Assembly: GCF_016863275.1 (NCBI RefSeq)
Contig: NZ_BOOO01000021.1
Location: 1-44,469, forward strand
DNA: 44,469 nt
Direction: 5' to 3'
DNA from: Planotetraspora mira
Lineage (GTDB): Bacteria > Actinomycetota > Actinomycetes > Streptosporangiales > Streptosporangiaceae
Positions within the stretch are counted from its first letter, which is position 1, and each line of letters opens with the position of its first letter. The notes beneath the pieces were generated by a model that saw nothing but the letters and a program-made list of their open reading frames with translations, had not been told where the DNA came from and searched no databases. This document shows positions 7,359 to 15,574 of the stretch, piece after piece. The position numbers were made by a program, and so were the translations under genes.

Positions 7359-8792
7359 TCAGCCGGTGAAGGGTTTGAAGATGTTCGTGAACTCGTAGCT
7401 GGACTGGGCGACGCCGCTACAGGTGGGTGACACGGTGCCGTTCGGGCAGCCGCCGTTGTCACGGCCGACCGACCAGAACCCGATCCGGCCCACGTGGTTG
7501 GTCTGCGCGTACGACAGGAGCTTGCGGGCGTCGGCCTGGAAGGTGGTCTGGCCCGTGTCGTTCTTGCCGATCATCGGAGTGAGCCCGAGCAGCCGCTTGA
7601 TCTGCGCGTCGGTCTTCGACGGCCAGATCTGCTTCATCTGCGTCACGGTCGCGTTCGCCGCGGAGACCATGGCGTCACCCCAGTTCCCGGAGAAGCCGAA
7701 GTCCATCAGCATCGGGTTGACCATGACGTTGAGCCCCTTGGCCGCGGCGTCCTGGAGGATCTGCACCGAAAACGGGTCCATGCCGTAGTCCTGGCCGAGG
7801 ACCCGCATCGTGTAGCTGATGGTGGTCCCGCGCTCGGTCTGGAGTTGCTTGAGCGCCGTGTTCACCTTGTTGACGTCGATCGAGGCCTCGATGTCGACGT
7901 CGAGGAAGTTGGTGCCGACCGTGTCGAGCACCTTCTTGTAGGCGGCGAGCAGTGCGGCCGAGGTGCCGCAGTTGTGCTCCAGGTACGGCCCGGCCGCTCC
8001 GCCGGTGGCGACGATCACCTGGCCGCCCCTGGACTGGAGGGCCTTGACGTCGTTGATGATCCTCGAGTCGTTGACCGGGATCGTGCCGCCCCATGCCGGG
8101 TTGCAGCCGGTGCTGTCCCCGAGCGCGAACGCCAGCGTGTAGTTCTTCACCCCCGTCGCGTTGTACGCGCTGACCAGCGACGGCGTGGTCATCGTGATGT
8201 CGATGTACGGCGCGAAGGTGATGGCCCCCGGGTTCGGCGGCGGCCCGGTCGGCGTGGGTGTGGGAGTGGGGGTGGGAGTCGGCGTGGGAGTGGGCGTCGG
8301 CGTGGGCGGCACCGAGCCCGGCCCGTCGAACACGATGTCGTCCGCGTAGTAGGTGCCCTGGCCGTACCAGCCGTTGACGTAGATCGCCACGCTGGTGGTG
8401 GAGGCCCCGGTGGTGAACGACGTGGACAGCTGGGACCAGGCGGCGCCCGGCGCTCCCCAGGTCTCGGCGCTCACGCCGTTGCCGGTCGCGCCGAGGAAGA
8501 CGTAGTTGCCGCGCACCCAGGACGACAGGGTGTATTTCGTCGAGGGCTTGACGGTGATCGTCTGCTGGCAGCGGGCGTAGTCGCTCCCCGCCGGGGTGGC
8601 CGACAGCGCCTTCGTCCCTCCGTGCACGGGAGTGGAGACCGCCTGCGCCCCCGACGACCCCGAGCAGGTCCATCCGGACAGGCCGGACTCGAATCCCGGG
8701 TTGGCCGCGATGTTCGCGGCGTACGCCGTGCCGGTCAGGAAGCCCACGAGTGCGACGGACGCCACCGCGCCCAGGGTGATCAGTTTCTTCAT
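7359..8792 (-). CDS. Secreted chitinase: CenC-like CBM - (PT)n linker - GH18
   Basis: A 477-residue exported protein: signal peptide 1-25 (MKKLITLGAVASVALVGF, cleavage near AYAAN), CBM4/9-like module at about 26-158, Pro-Thr linker at 162-190 and GH18 domain at 193-477. The binding module is nearly the same as that of the 5378-7042 chitinase. The barrel instead resembles the other two sisters (FAPYIDIT; GFWSVGRDNGGCP near the end). The catalytic segment is NFLDVDIE: Asp298, Asp300 and Glu302 are kept, while the usual first Asp is Asn295. It starts 4 bases after the preceding chitinase stop, so the two form one operon. Expected role: extracellular chitin hydrolysis, with the CBM anchoring the enzyme to polysaccharide. 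Confidence 0.9.
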   Translation of the reverse strand: MKKLITLGAVASVALVGFLTGTAYAANIAANPGFESGLSGWTCSGSSGAQAVSTPVHGGTKALSATPAGSDYARCQQTITVKPSTKYTLSSWVRGNYVFLGATGNGVSAETWGAPGAAWSQLSTSFTTGASTTSVAIYVNGWYGQGTYYADDIVFDGPGSVPPTPTPTPTPTPTPTPTPTPTGPPPNPGAITFAPYIDITMTTPSLVSAYNATGVKNYTLAFALGDSTGCNPAWGGTIPVNDSRIINDVKALQSRGGQVIVATGGAAGPYLEHNCGTSAALLAAYKKVLDTVGTNFLDVDIEASIDVNKVNTALKQLQTERGTTISYTMRVLGQDYGMDPFSVQILQDAAAKGLNVMVNPMLMDFGFSGNWGDAMVSAANATVTQMKQIWPSKTDAQIKRLLGLTPMIGKNDTGQTTFQADARKLLSYAQTNHVGRIGFWSVGRDNGGCPNGTVSPTCSGVAQSSYEFTNIFKPFTG

Positions 8793-8796
8793 GGCG

Positions 8797-10134
8797 TCAT
8801 CCCGTGTACGAAGCGAAGATCTTGGAGAACTCGTAGGGCGACTGCGCGATGTTGGTGCACATGTAGAGCGCGCCGTTGCAGGCGTTGCGATCCCGGGTCG
8901 TCTCCCAGAAGGCGAGCAGGCCGAGGTGCTTGCCCTTGGCGAAGGTCACGAGTTGCCGGGCGTCGTCCTGGTTGTAGATCCGGCCGTCGTCGTTCTGCCC
9001 GAGCATCGGCGTGACGCCGACCATGCGCCACACCTGGGCGTCGGTCAGGCTCGGATACAGCGACTTGATCTGGGAGAACGTGCTGTTGACCGCCTGGACC
9101 GCCGCGTCGCCGTAGTCGACCGGCTGGTAGTAGTCCATGGCCATCACGTTGACGACGTCGAGCTTGACCCCGGCGTCCCGGGCGGACCTGACGACGTTCA
9201 GCCCGTCGGAGGTGAGGCCGTTCGGCAGGACCGGCAGGGTGAGCGAGATCTTCAGGTTGGGATGGGCCTGCTGGAGCCGGGCGAGCGCCTGCGACCTGCG
9301 GGCGACCGACGCGGGCTCGGCCGTGGCGGAGCCCTCGATGTCGAGGTCGATGTAGTTCAGGCCGTACGCGTTGACCACGGCGTTGTACTCGTTGTACAGC
9401 GCGGTCACGTCGGTGCAGGCCTGGGCGAGCTCGATCCCGGTGGCGCCGCCGAAGGAGATCTTCACGTCACCGCCGCCGGCCCTGATCGCGTCGATCTGGT
9501 CCTTGCCCCACTGCTGCCTCGGGTCGTACGCGTTGAACCACATCGCCTTGCAGCTCGACGCGGTGACGAAGCCGAGCGTGAAGTTCTTCAGGCCGGAGGC
9601 CGAGGCCATGGCGGTGAGGCTCGGGGTCGGCCAGGCGCCCATGTCCACGTACGGCGCGCTCCTGAGGTTCCCCGGCGACGGTGGTGTCGTCGGCGGCGGG
9701 GTGGGCGTGACCGTCGGCGTGGGAGTCGGCGTCGGCGTGGACCCCCCGCCTCCGCACGAAGCGCCGTTGAGCTTGCAGTTCGCCGGGACACCTGTGCCGG
9801 TGCTCACCCAGCCGAAGGCCGCGGAAGCGCCGGGGGCGAGGGTCCCGTTGTACTCGCGGTTCTTGAACGAGTAGTGGTTGCCGGACTTGGTCAGCAGCGC
9901 GTCCCAGTAGGAGCCGACCGACGACCCGGCCGGCAGGTCGAACTCGACCGTCCAGCCGGAGAGCGCGGCGCTCCCGGTGTTGGTGATCGTGTATCTGGCC
10001 TGGTAGGCGGAGCCCCAGTCGGAGTCCTTGGAGAAGACGGCCGTGGCGGTGGCGGCCTGGGCGGGAAGGGCGACGAGGGCGAGCGCGACGGCGGCCACCG
10101 CCGCCAGCACACGCCAGATGATCCTGATCTGCAT
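8797..10134 (-). CDS. Secreted chitinase: CBM2 - (PT)n linker - GH18
   Basis: A 445-residue exported chitinase and first gene of the cluster. Signal peptide 1-27 (WRVLAAVAAVALALVALPAQA), family 2 carbohydrate-binding module at about 28-128 (ATAVFSKDSDWGSAYQ, EFDLPAGSSVGSYWD, Cys pair 120/127), Pro-Thr linker at 132-153 and GH18 barrel at 157-445. The catalytic segment NYIDLDIE keeps Asp263, Asp265 and Glu267 but has Asn260 instead of the first Asp. The closest relatives in the window are the barrels of the 3747 and 7359 genes. Upstream lie a nested-hairpin leader and a perfect palindrome, suggesting substrate-dependent control of the whole minus-strand set. Confidence 0.9.
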   Translation of the reverse strand: MQIRIIWRVLAAVAAVALALVALPAQAATATAVFSKDSDWGSAYQARYTITNTGSAALSGWTVEFDLPAGSSVGSYWDALLTKSGNHYSFKNREYNGTLAPGASAAFGWVSTGTGVPANCKLNGASCGGGGSTPTPTPTPTVTPTPPPTTPPSPGNLRSAPYVDMGAWPTPSLTAMASASGLKNFTLGFVTASSCKAMWFNAYDPRQQWGKDQIDAIRAGGGDVKISFGGATGIELAQACTDVTALYNEYNAVVNAYGLNYIDLDIEGSATAEPASVARRSQALARLQQAHPNLKISLTLPVLPNGLTSDGLNVVRSARDAGVKLDVVNVMAMDYYQPVDYGDAAVQAVNSTFSQIKSLYPSLTDAQVWRMVGVTPMLGQNDDGRIYNQDDARQLVTFAKGKHLGLLAFWETTRDRNACNGALYMCTNIAQSPYEFSKIFASYTG

Positions 10135-10173
10135 GTCACAACCTCTGGGGGGTGAGATGGGAGGTCATGGAAC

Positions 10174-10229
10174 CCGTACGGCTGACGCCTCACGGAGGCG
10201 GCCGAGTAGAAACGGCGCCAGCCGTACGG
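10174..10229 (-). promoter_or_regulatory. Nested hairpin in the chitinase operon leader
   Basis: An 11-bp perfect inverted repeat (10174-10184 with 10219-10229) encloses a second perfect 6-bp stem with a 3-base loop (10186-10191 with 10195-10200). It lies between the palindromic operator and the first chitinase start, so it would fold in the 5' leader RNA. An attenuator, RNA-stability element or protein-binding dyad are all possible. Confidence 0.5.
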
Positions 10230-10285
10230 CGCTTCTTGGCGTCTGGTGACGGGACGCAGTCTCGGAGGTGAACGAAGGTCTTTTT

Positions 10286-10302
10286 TTAGGAAAGTTTCCT
10301 AA
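10286..10302. promoter_or_regulatory. Perfect 17-bp palindrome, probable operator of chitinase genes
   Basis: TTAGGAAAGTTTCCTAA is an 8+1+8 perfect palindrome, AT-rich in a GC-rich setting and immediately next to a run of seven Ts (10281-10287). It is about 150 bases upstream of the first chitinase and about 250 upstream of the divergent ABC exporter. The symmetry implies a dimeric repressor; ROK-type sugar regulators are one candidate class, but the regulator is not in this window. It does not match the DasR site. I see no gene in the rest of the 10303-10549 gap. Confidence 0.6.
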
Positions 10303-10549
10303 GAGTTGATCGGATCGTAGCCCGGCCGACAGGGGGCGGCAAGGCCCAAACGGAAGGGAATTCTGACGAGCTCTGTCAGAGGTCCACGACTGGCGGGAAG
10401 CGTAGTCGCGGGCTTTTCTGACCGGCAAGGGCGCGACCTTAAACGACCCTTATCTCTGCCTCAAGCCCAGATCTCGTGCCTCAGGCCCGGCCGCCGCGCT
10501 GACAGCGTTCTGCCAGGGGCGTGCCAGCGGGCGCCCCGATCCTCAGGAC

Positions 10550-11572
10550 ATGACCAACACGATCGAAGCCGAGGGCCTGGTCAAGAGGTACGGCGACAAG
10601 ATGGCCCTCGACGGGGTGGACCTGGAGGCGCGGGCCGGCTCGGTTCTCGGTGTGCTCGGGCCGAACGGCGCGGGCAAGACGACGGCGGTCCGCATCCTCG
10701 CGACGCTCGTCGTCCCGGACGGGGGCAGTGCCAGGGTCGGCGGCCACGATGTGCGGAAGGAACCCGCGAAGGTACGCGAGCTGATCGGCCTGACCGGCCA
10801 GTACGCGTCGGTCGACGAGAAACTGACCGGCAGGCAGAACCTGGTGATGATCGGCCGCCTGCTCGGCATGAACAGGTCCGCCGCGCGGGCGAGGGCGGCG
10901 GGTCTCATCGACAGGTTCGGCCTGCGGGACGCCGCGGATCGGGCGGCGGGGACCTACTCGGGCGGCATGCGGCGCAGGCTCGACCTCGCGGTGAGCCTGG
11001 TCGGCGAGCCGTCGATCATCTTCATGGACGAGCCGACCACCGGCCTCGACCCACAGGTGCGCGCGGAGTTGTGGGCCGTCGTGCGCGAGCAGATCGCGAG
11101 GGGCGCCACCGTACTCCTGACGACGCAGTACCTGGAGGAGGCCGACCAACTGGCCGACGAGATCGTGCTCATCGACCAGGGGAAGGTGAGCGCCAGGGGA
11201 ACGCCCGACCAGTTGAAGGCCCGTGCGGGAGACAGGCGCCTGGAGATCCGGCCGGAGCACGACGCGGAGAAGGCCGCGCGGATTCTCGCGGAGGTCACCG
11301 GGCTCAGCCCGCATCACGGCGAGAACGGCCTGATCAGCGTGCCGGTCCTCGACCCCACGCTCCCGCCCGCGGTGTTCCGCCGGCTCGACGACGCGGGGAT
11401 CGTCCTCGCCGAGCACGCGCTCAGGCGGCCCACCCTCGACGAGGCCTTCCTCTCGCTCGTCTCCACCCCGGCGCGACCTCCGGCGGAGAGCCCCGCGGAA
11501 ACTCCCGGACGAAGCCCCGCACACGATCCCGCAGATGCTCCCGCAGGAAGCGCAGAAAGGCCGTCGGCATGA
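10550..11572 (+). CDS. DrrA-type ABC transporter ATPase
   Basis: A 340-residue ATP-binding subunit of a daunorubicin-resistance (DrrA)-type exporter. Walker A is GPNGAGKTT (about residues 38-46), the ABC signature is TYSGGMRRRLDLA, Walker B is IIFMDEPTTGLDP, and the switch region ends TTQYLEEADQLAD, which is characteristic of the DrrA subfamily. After residue 310 there is a Pro/Ala/Ser-rich tail with PAESPAETPGRSPAHDP-like repetition, absent from most homologues. The stop overlaps the next start by ATGA, so synthesis of the two subunits is probably coupled. Likely role: export of a hydrophobic compound, with an unknown substrate. No biosynthetic cluster adjoins it. Confidence 0.92.
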   Translation: MTNTIEAEGLVKRYGDKMALDGVDLEARAGSVLGVLGPNGAGKTTAVRILATLVVPDGGSARVGGHDVRKEPAKVRELIGLTGQYASVDEKLTGRQNLVMIGRLLGMNRSAARARAAGLIDRFGLRDAADRAAGTYSGGMRRRLDLAVSLVGEPSIIFMDEPTTGLDPQVRAELWAVVREQIARGATVLLTTQYLEEADQLADEIVLIDQGKVSARGTPDQLKARAGDRRLEIRPEHDAEKAARILAEVTGLSPHHGENGLISVPVLDPTLPPAVFRRLDDAGIVLAEHALRRPTLDEAFLSLVSTPARPPAESPAETPGRSPAHDPADAPAGSAERPSA

Positions 11573-12333
11573 CCACCCGCAACACCTTCGCCCAGGGGAT
11601 GACGCTGACCTGGCGGAGTCTGGTGCCGCTCAGGAACCAGCCCGGGGAGCTGATCCAACTGCTCCTCCAGCCCATCTTCATGATTGTGATCTTCGTCGTG
11701 GTCTTCGGGGCGATGTCCGGCGACCAGGCCGGGGCGGTGCAGCATCTGCTTCCCGGCGTGCTGACCCAGGTCGCCCTCACTCAGACGATCACGACCGGCC
11801 TCCGGCTCGCCGAGGACATCGGCAACGGCGTGTTCGACCGGTTCCGGAGCATGCCGATCGCGAGATCCGCGCCCCTGATGGGCAGGATCCTCGCCGACAC
11901 GGCCACCATGACCCTGACCGTCGCGGTGGCGCTGCTCGTCGGCGCGGTGGTCGGCTTCCGGATCCGCACCTCACCCCTGGAGGCCCTCGGGGGCGTCGCG
12001 CTGCTGCTGGTGTTCACGCTGGCGCTCGGCTGGGTGTCGGCGTGGCTCGGCCTGCGGGCGAAGTCCGCGGCCTCGATGCAGGGCATGGCCACGGCCGTCC
12101 TGCTCCCGCTGACGTTCGGCAGCACGGCCCTCATCCCGGCCGCGAACCTGCCGAGCGTGCTCCAGTGGTGGGCGGCCCTGAACCCGGTCTCGCACCTGGC
12201 CGACTCCCTGCGCGCCCTGTTCACCGGCGGGCCTGCGGGAGCGCACATCTGGATCACCCTGGGCTGGGCCGCCGCCATCGCCGCCGCCTTCGTCCCGCTC
12301 GCCGTGCGCGCCTACTCGCGCAGGATCAGGTGA
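11569..12333 (+). CDS. DrrB-type ABC-2 transporter permease
   Basis: A 254-residue ABC-2 family permease with six predicted helices, partner of the ATPase just upstream, whose stop codon it overlaps (ATGA at 11569-11572). Recognisable family features are an N-terminal cytoplasmic segment (RSLVPLRNQPGELIQ), LLPGVLTQ, and the conserved block GVFDRFRSMPIARSAPLMGRI before helix 3. The C-terminal WWAALNPVSHLADSLRALF is typical of DrrB/NodJ-like exporters. Together the two proteins should form an efflux pump with two ATPases and two permeases. It converges on the large regulator gene with nine bases between stops. Confidence 0.92.
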   Translation: MTTRNTFAQGMTLTWRSLVPLRNQPGELIQLLLQPIFMIVIFVVVFGAMSGDQAGAVQHLLPGVLTQVALTQTITTGLRLAEDIGNGVFDRFRSMPIARSAPLMGRILADTATMTLTVAVALLVGAVVGFRIRTSPLEALGGVALLLVFTLALGWVSAWLGLRAKSAASMQGMATAVLLPLTFGSTALIPAANLPSVLQWWAALNPVSHLADSLRALFTGGPAGAHIWITLGWAAAIAAAFVPLAVRAYSRRIR

Positions 12334-12342
12334 TCGGCGGGC

Positions 12343-15300
12343 TCACCCGCCCGTCGTCACCCGGCGGATCTCCTCGGCCGACAGCGCGCGTCCTCGTTCG
12401 TAGGCCTCCACGAAGACGGCGCCCCCTCCGGCCTTCGCCGACTCCATCGCCCGGAGGGCGTCGGGGTCGGCGTGCCACCCCTCGTGTACGGCGTCCGCGG
12501 CGCCGAACAGGACGGCCGCCCTCTCCGTGCTCCCCTCCGCCAGGGCGACCATGGCGGAGCCGGCGACGAGCAGGGCGAGGACGGGGACGTCGGGGTGGGT
12601 GCCGAGCGCCGCGACCGCCGCCCGGTGCTCGCGCAGAGCGCCGGCCAGGTCGCCCCTTTCCAGAAGAGCCCTGCCGTACCCGCCTCGCGCCATCGCGGCC
12701 TGCTGCGGGATCGTGACGTCGTCCAGCAGGGCCACAACGTCCTCGTAGGCGGCGACGGTGGCGCCGAGGTCTCCGCCGTGACGCGCGACCTCGGCCTCCG
12801 CGATCCTGAGCTGGAGCAGGGTGTGGGACGACATGGCGTCCGACAACCGGGCGCGCGCCGTGGCCAGGTCGCTCATCGCGCCCTCAAGGTCGCCGGCCCC
12901 CATCCTGAGGTGCGCCAGCCGGGTCAGCGCCGAGATCGTGTCCTCCGGGCTCATCCACTCACCGGTCAGCGCGATGATCTCGTCGACGAGCTCGGACGGC
13001 AGGTCGCCGCGTCTGGCGCGGAGGGTGGCCAGTGCGAGCAGCGACTCGCTCAGGCCCCGGCGGTCGCCCGTTCTCCTGAACCCGGCGACCGCGGCCTCGA
13101 GGTCCCGCATGGGGTCGGCGGAGAGCCCCAGCGACCCCCCGCGGATCATCAGCGCGGAGTTGGCCAGCCAGGGGTCGTCCGACTCGGCGTACTGCTGCAG
13201 GAAACTGCGGGCGCGCTCGTCCTGACCGGACATGGCCGCGATGACCACGCGCACGATCAGCAACATCGGATGGACGGGGCCTTCGCGCTCGGCCGCGGCG
13301 ATCAGGCTTTCCATCTCCCGGAACATGGCGTCGATCCGCTCGCGATCGGCCATCGCGTGGCCCAGCTGGAGGGCGGCGATACCGAATCGGCACGCGGCGT
13401 AGTGCCGGAGCAGGCCGGTGGGCGGCCGGTCGCCGACGAGGTCGACGACCCGGCCGGCCCAGACGGCCGCCTCGCTCCCGTATCCGCGCACCCACCAGTA
13501 CCAGCTCAGCTCGCCGCACAACCGCAGGGAGATCTCCACGTCGCCGGAGTCGATCGCCCAGCGGAGCGCGGCGTGGAGGTTGTCCTGTTCGGCGCCCAGC
13601 CGCGCGATCCATTCCAGTTGCCCGGCTGCCCGCAGGTGCGGCTCGGCCTCCTCGGCGAGAGCCAGGAAGTGCCGGGCGTGCCGCCTGTGGAACTCGCCGG
13701 ACTCCCCCGCCTCGGCGAGCCGCTCGAGCGCGTAGGCCCGGATCGTCTCCAGCATCCGGTAACGCCCGTCGTCGGTCACCTCGACCAGGGACTTGTCGAC
13801 GAGCAGGGGCAGGGTCGCCGTCACCTCGCCGGGGTCGCCGCAGACCGACTCGGCCGCCTCGAGCGTGGCCCCGCCCGCGAACACGGCGAGCCGCCCGGCC
13901 AGGGCCCGCTCGTCGGGCGTGAGCAGATCCCAGCTCCACTCGACCACCGCGCGCAGCGTCCGCTGCCGCGGCAGTGCCGTACGGTTCCCTCCCGTGAGCA
14001 GGCGGAAGCGGTCGTCGAGCCTGGCCGCGAGCTGGGCCGGGCCGAGCGCCCGCAACCGCGCGGCGGCGAGCTCGATCGCCAGCGGCATCCCGTCGAGGCG
14101 GCGGCAGATCGTGACGACGGCGTCGACGTTCTCCTCGTCGAGCGTGAAGCCGGGCCGTACGGCGGCCGCCCGGTCCGCCAGCAGCCGCACGGCCGGGTAA
14201 TCCGACGCGTCGGCGACCGTGGCGCCCGCGGGCGGCAGGCCGAGCGGCGGGATGGGGGCGAGCGTCTCTCCCGGGACGCCGAGCGGCTCCCGGCTGGTCG
14301 CCAGCACCCGCACTCCGGGGCACTCCTTGAGCAGGCGGTCGGCCAGCGCCGCCGCCGCGCCGACGACGTGCTCGCAGTTGTCCAGCACCAGCAGGAGAGC
14401 CCGGCCGGCGAGCGAGGTGACGAGATGCTCCACCGGATCCCGGGCGTCCTCCCGCCACTCCCCCGTGACCACCCGCTCGCTCATGATCCCGAGCGCGTTG
14501 AGCACGGCATGGGGCACGTCGACGGTGTCGGTGACGGAGGCCAGCTCGACCAGCCAGGCACCGTCCGGGCGCGGGCCGCCGTGCGGCTGCGCCGACACAC
14601 GCAGCGCGGTCTCGATCGCGAGCCTGGTCTTGCCCGCCCCTCCCGGCCCGATGATCGTGACCAGGCGCGTCCGCTTCAGCAGTCCGCCGAGGTGGGCGAC
14701 CTCGTCTCCGCGCCCCACGAACGTGGTGAGCGGCGCGCGCAGGGCCGGGGTGAGTGGCGCGCGCGGGGGCGTGGTCCGCCCCCCGTCCGGCCGGCCTCGC
14801 CGTACGCCGGGGATCTCTCCCCTGAGGACGGCGAGGTGGGCGCCGCGCAGGTCGGGTCCGGGATCGACGCCGAGGTCGTCCGCGAGCGCCTGCCGGGTCT
14901 TGTCGTAGAGCGCGAGGGCCTCCGCCTGCCTGCCGCTTCGGGCGAGTGCGCGCATGGCGAGCGCGCAGAGCCGTTCCCTCAGGGGGTGGGCGGCGGCCTC
15001 GGCGGACAGGTCGAGGTCACGCCCGAGCGAAAGGTAGGCCTCGGCCCGGCCCTCCAGGGCCGCGAGCCGCTGCTCCTCGAGGGAGGTGGCGACGTTCGCC
15101 AGGTACGGCACGCCCAGCAAGTCGGCGAGCGCGGGCCCGCGCCACAGGGCGAGCGCCTCGTCGAGCGCGTCGGCGGCGCGGGCGGGGTCGCCCGCATCGC
15201 CGATGACACGCAGGACGGCGAAGTGCTGGACGTCGACATGCGTGGGGTCGACGTCCAGGACGTAGCCGCCGGCTCGCCAGACGACGGCGTCCGGACGCCT

Positions 15301-15531
15301 GAGGGCCGCCCGCAACCGCTTGACCAGCGTCTGCAGGGCGTTGGCCGCCGTCGCGGGCGGGTCGTCGCCCCACAGCGCGTCCACGAGACCGTCGGCAGAC
15401 ACGACCTGTCCCGGCCGTACGGCGAGGACGGCCAGCAGCGCCCGCACACGTGGCCCCGCGACGACGATCCGCTCACCGTCGTCGTCCGTTACCTCCATCG
15501 CCCCCAGAAGGCTGACCCGCATGACCGACAT
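12343..15531 (-). CDS. AfsR/SARP-type regulator with BTAD, NB-ARC and TPR regions
   Basis: A 1062-residue transcriptional regulator. Residues 1-95 form an OmpR-like winged helix (RVSLLGAMEV, VRALLAVLAVRPGQVVS). About 98-240 is the bacterial transcriptional activation (BTAD) domain. An NB-ARC/STAND NTPase follows, with Walker A GPGGAGKT at about 295-302 and Walker B LLLVLDNCEH. The long helical C-terminal half looks TPR-like. Proteins of this AfsR-like layout activate secondary metabolism or export genes, with the ATPase acting as a signal switch. It sits tail to tail with the DrrAB-type exporter and head to tail with the siderophore-interacting flavoprotein upstream; control of either is plausible but unproven. 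ATG 15522 is an alternative start. Confidence 0.9.
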   Translation of the reverse strand: MSVMRVSLLGAMEVTDDDGERIVVAGPRVRALLAVLAVRPGQVVSADGLVDALWGDDPPATAANALQTLVKRLRAALRRPDAVVWRAGGYVLDVDPTHVDVQHFAVLRVIGDAGDPARAADALDEALALWRGPALADLLGVPYLANVATSLEEQRLAALEGRAEAYLSLGRDLDLSAEAAAHPLRERLCALAMRALARSGRQAEALALYDKTRQALADDLGVDPGPDLRGAHLAVLRGEIPGVRRGRPDGGRTTPPRAPLTPALRAPLTTFVGRGDEVAHLGGLLKRTRLVTIIGPGGAGKTRLAIETALRVSAQPHGGPRPDGAWLVELASVTDTVDVPHAVLNALGIMSERVVTGEWREDARDPVEHLVTSLAGRALLLVLDNCEHVVGAAAALADRLLKECPGVRVLATSREPLGVPGETLAPIPPLGLPPAGATVADASDYPAVRLLADRAAAVRPGFTLDEENVDAVVTICRRLDGMPLAIELAAARLRALGPAQLAARLDDRFRLLTGGNRTALPRQRTLRAVVEWSWDLLTPDERALAGRLAVFAGGATLEAAESVCGDPGEVTATLPLLVDKSLVEVTDDGRYRMLETIRAYALERLAEAGESGEFHRRHARHFLALAEEAEPHLRAAGQLEWIARLGAEQDNLHAALRWAIDSGDVEISLRLCGELSWYWWVRGYGSEAAVWAGRVVDLVGDRPPTGLLRHYAACRFGIAALQLGHAMADRERIDAMFREMESLIAAAEREGPVHPMLLIVRVVIAAMSGQDERARSFLQQYAESDDPWLANSALMIRGGSLGLSADPMRDLEAAVAGFRRTGDRRGLSESLLALATLRARRGDLPSELVDEIIALTGEWMSPEDTISALTRLAHLRMGAGDLEGAMSDLATARARLSDAMSSHTLLQLRIAEAEVARHGGDLGATVAAYEDVVALLDDVTIPQQAAMARGGYGRALLERGDLAGALREHRAAVAALGTHPDVPVLALLVAGSAMVALAEGSTERAAVLFGAADAVHEGWHADPDALRAMESAKAGGGAVFVEAYERGRALSAEEIRRVTTGG

Positions 15532-15574
15532 CCTGCCCGACGCCCTCCGCGGACGGTGATTCGCGACCGGCCTG

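Noticed and set aside
10165-10428. An 87-codon minus-strand frame in the chitinase control region
   Set aside because: It runs through the palindrome and nested hairpins, lacks a ribosome site and shows no domain.
10550-15531. Antibiotic biosynthetic gene cluster, suggested by a DrrAB exporter and an AfsR/SARP regulator
   Set aside because: No synthase, ligase or tailoring enzymes are adjacent; a pump and regulator alone are not a cluster.
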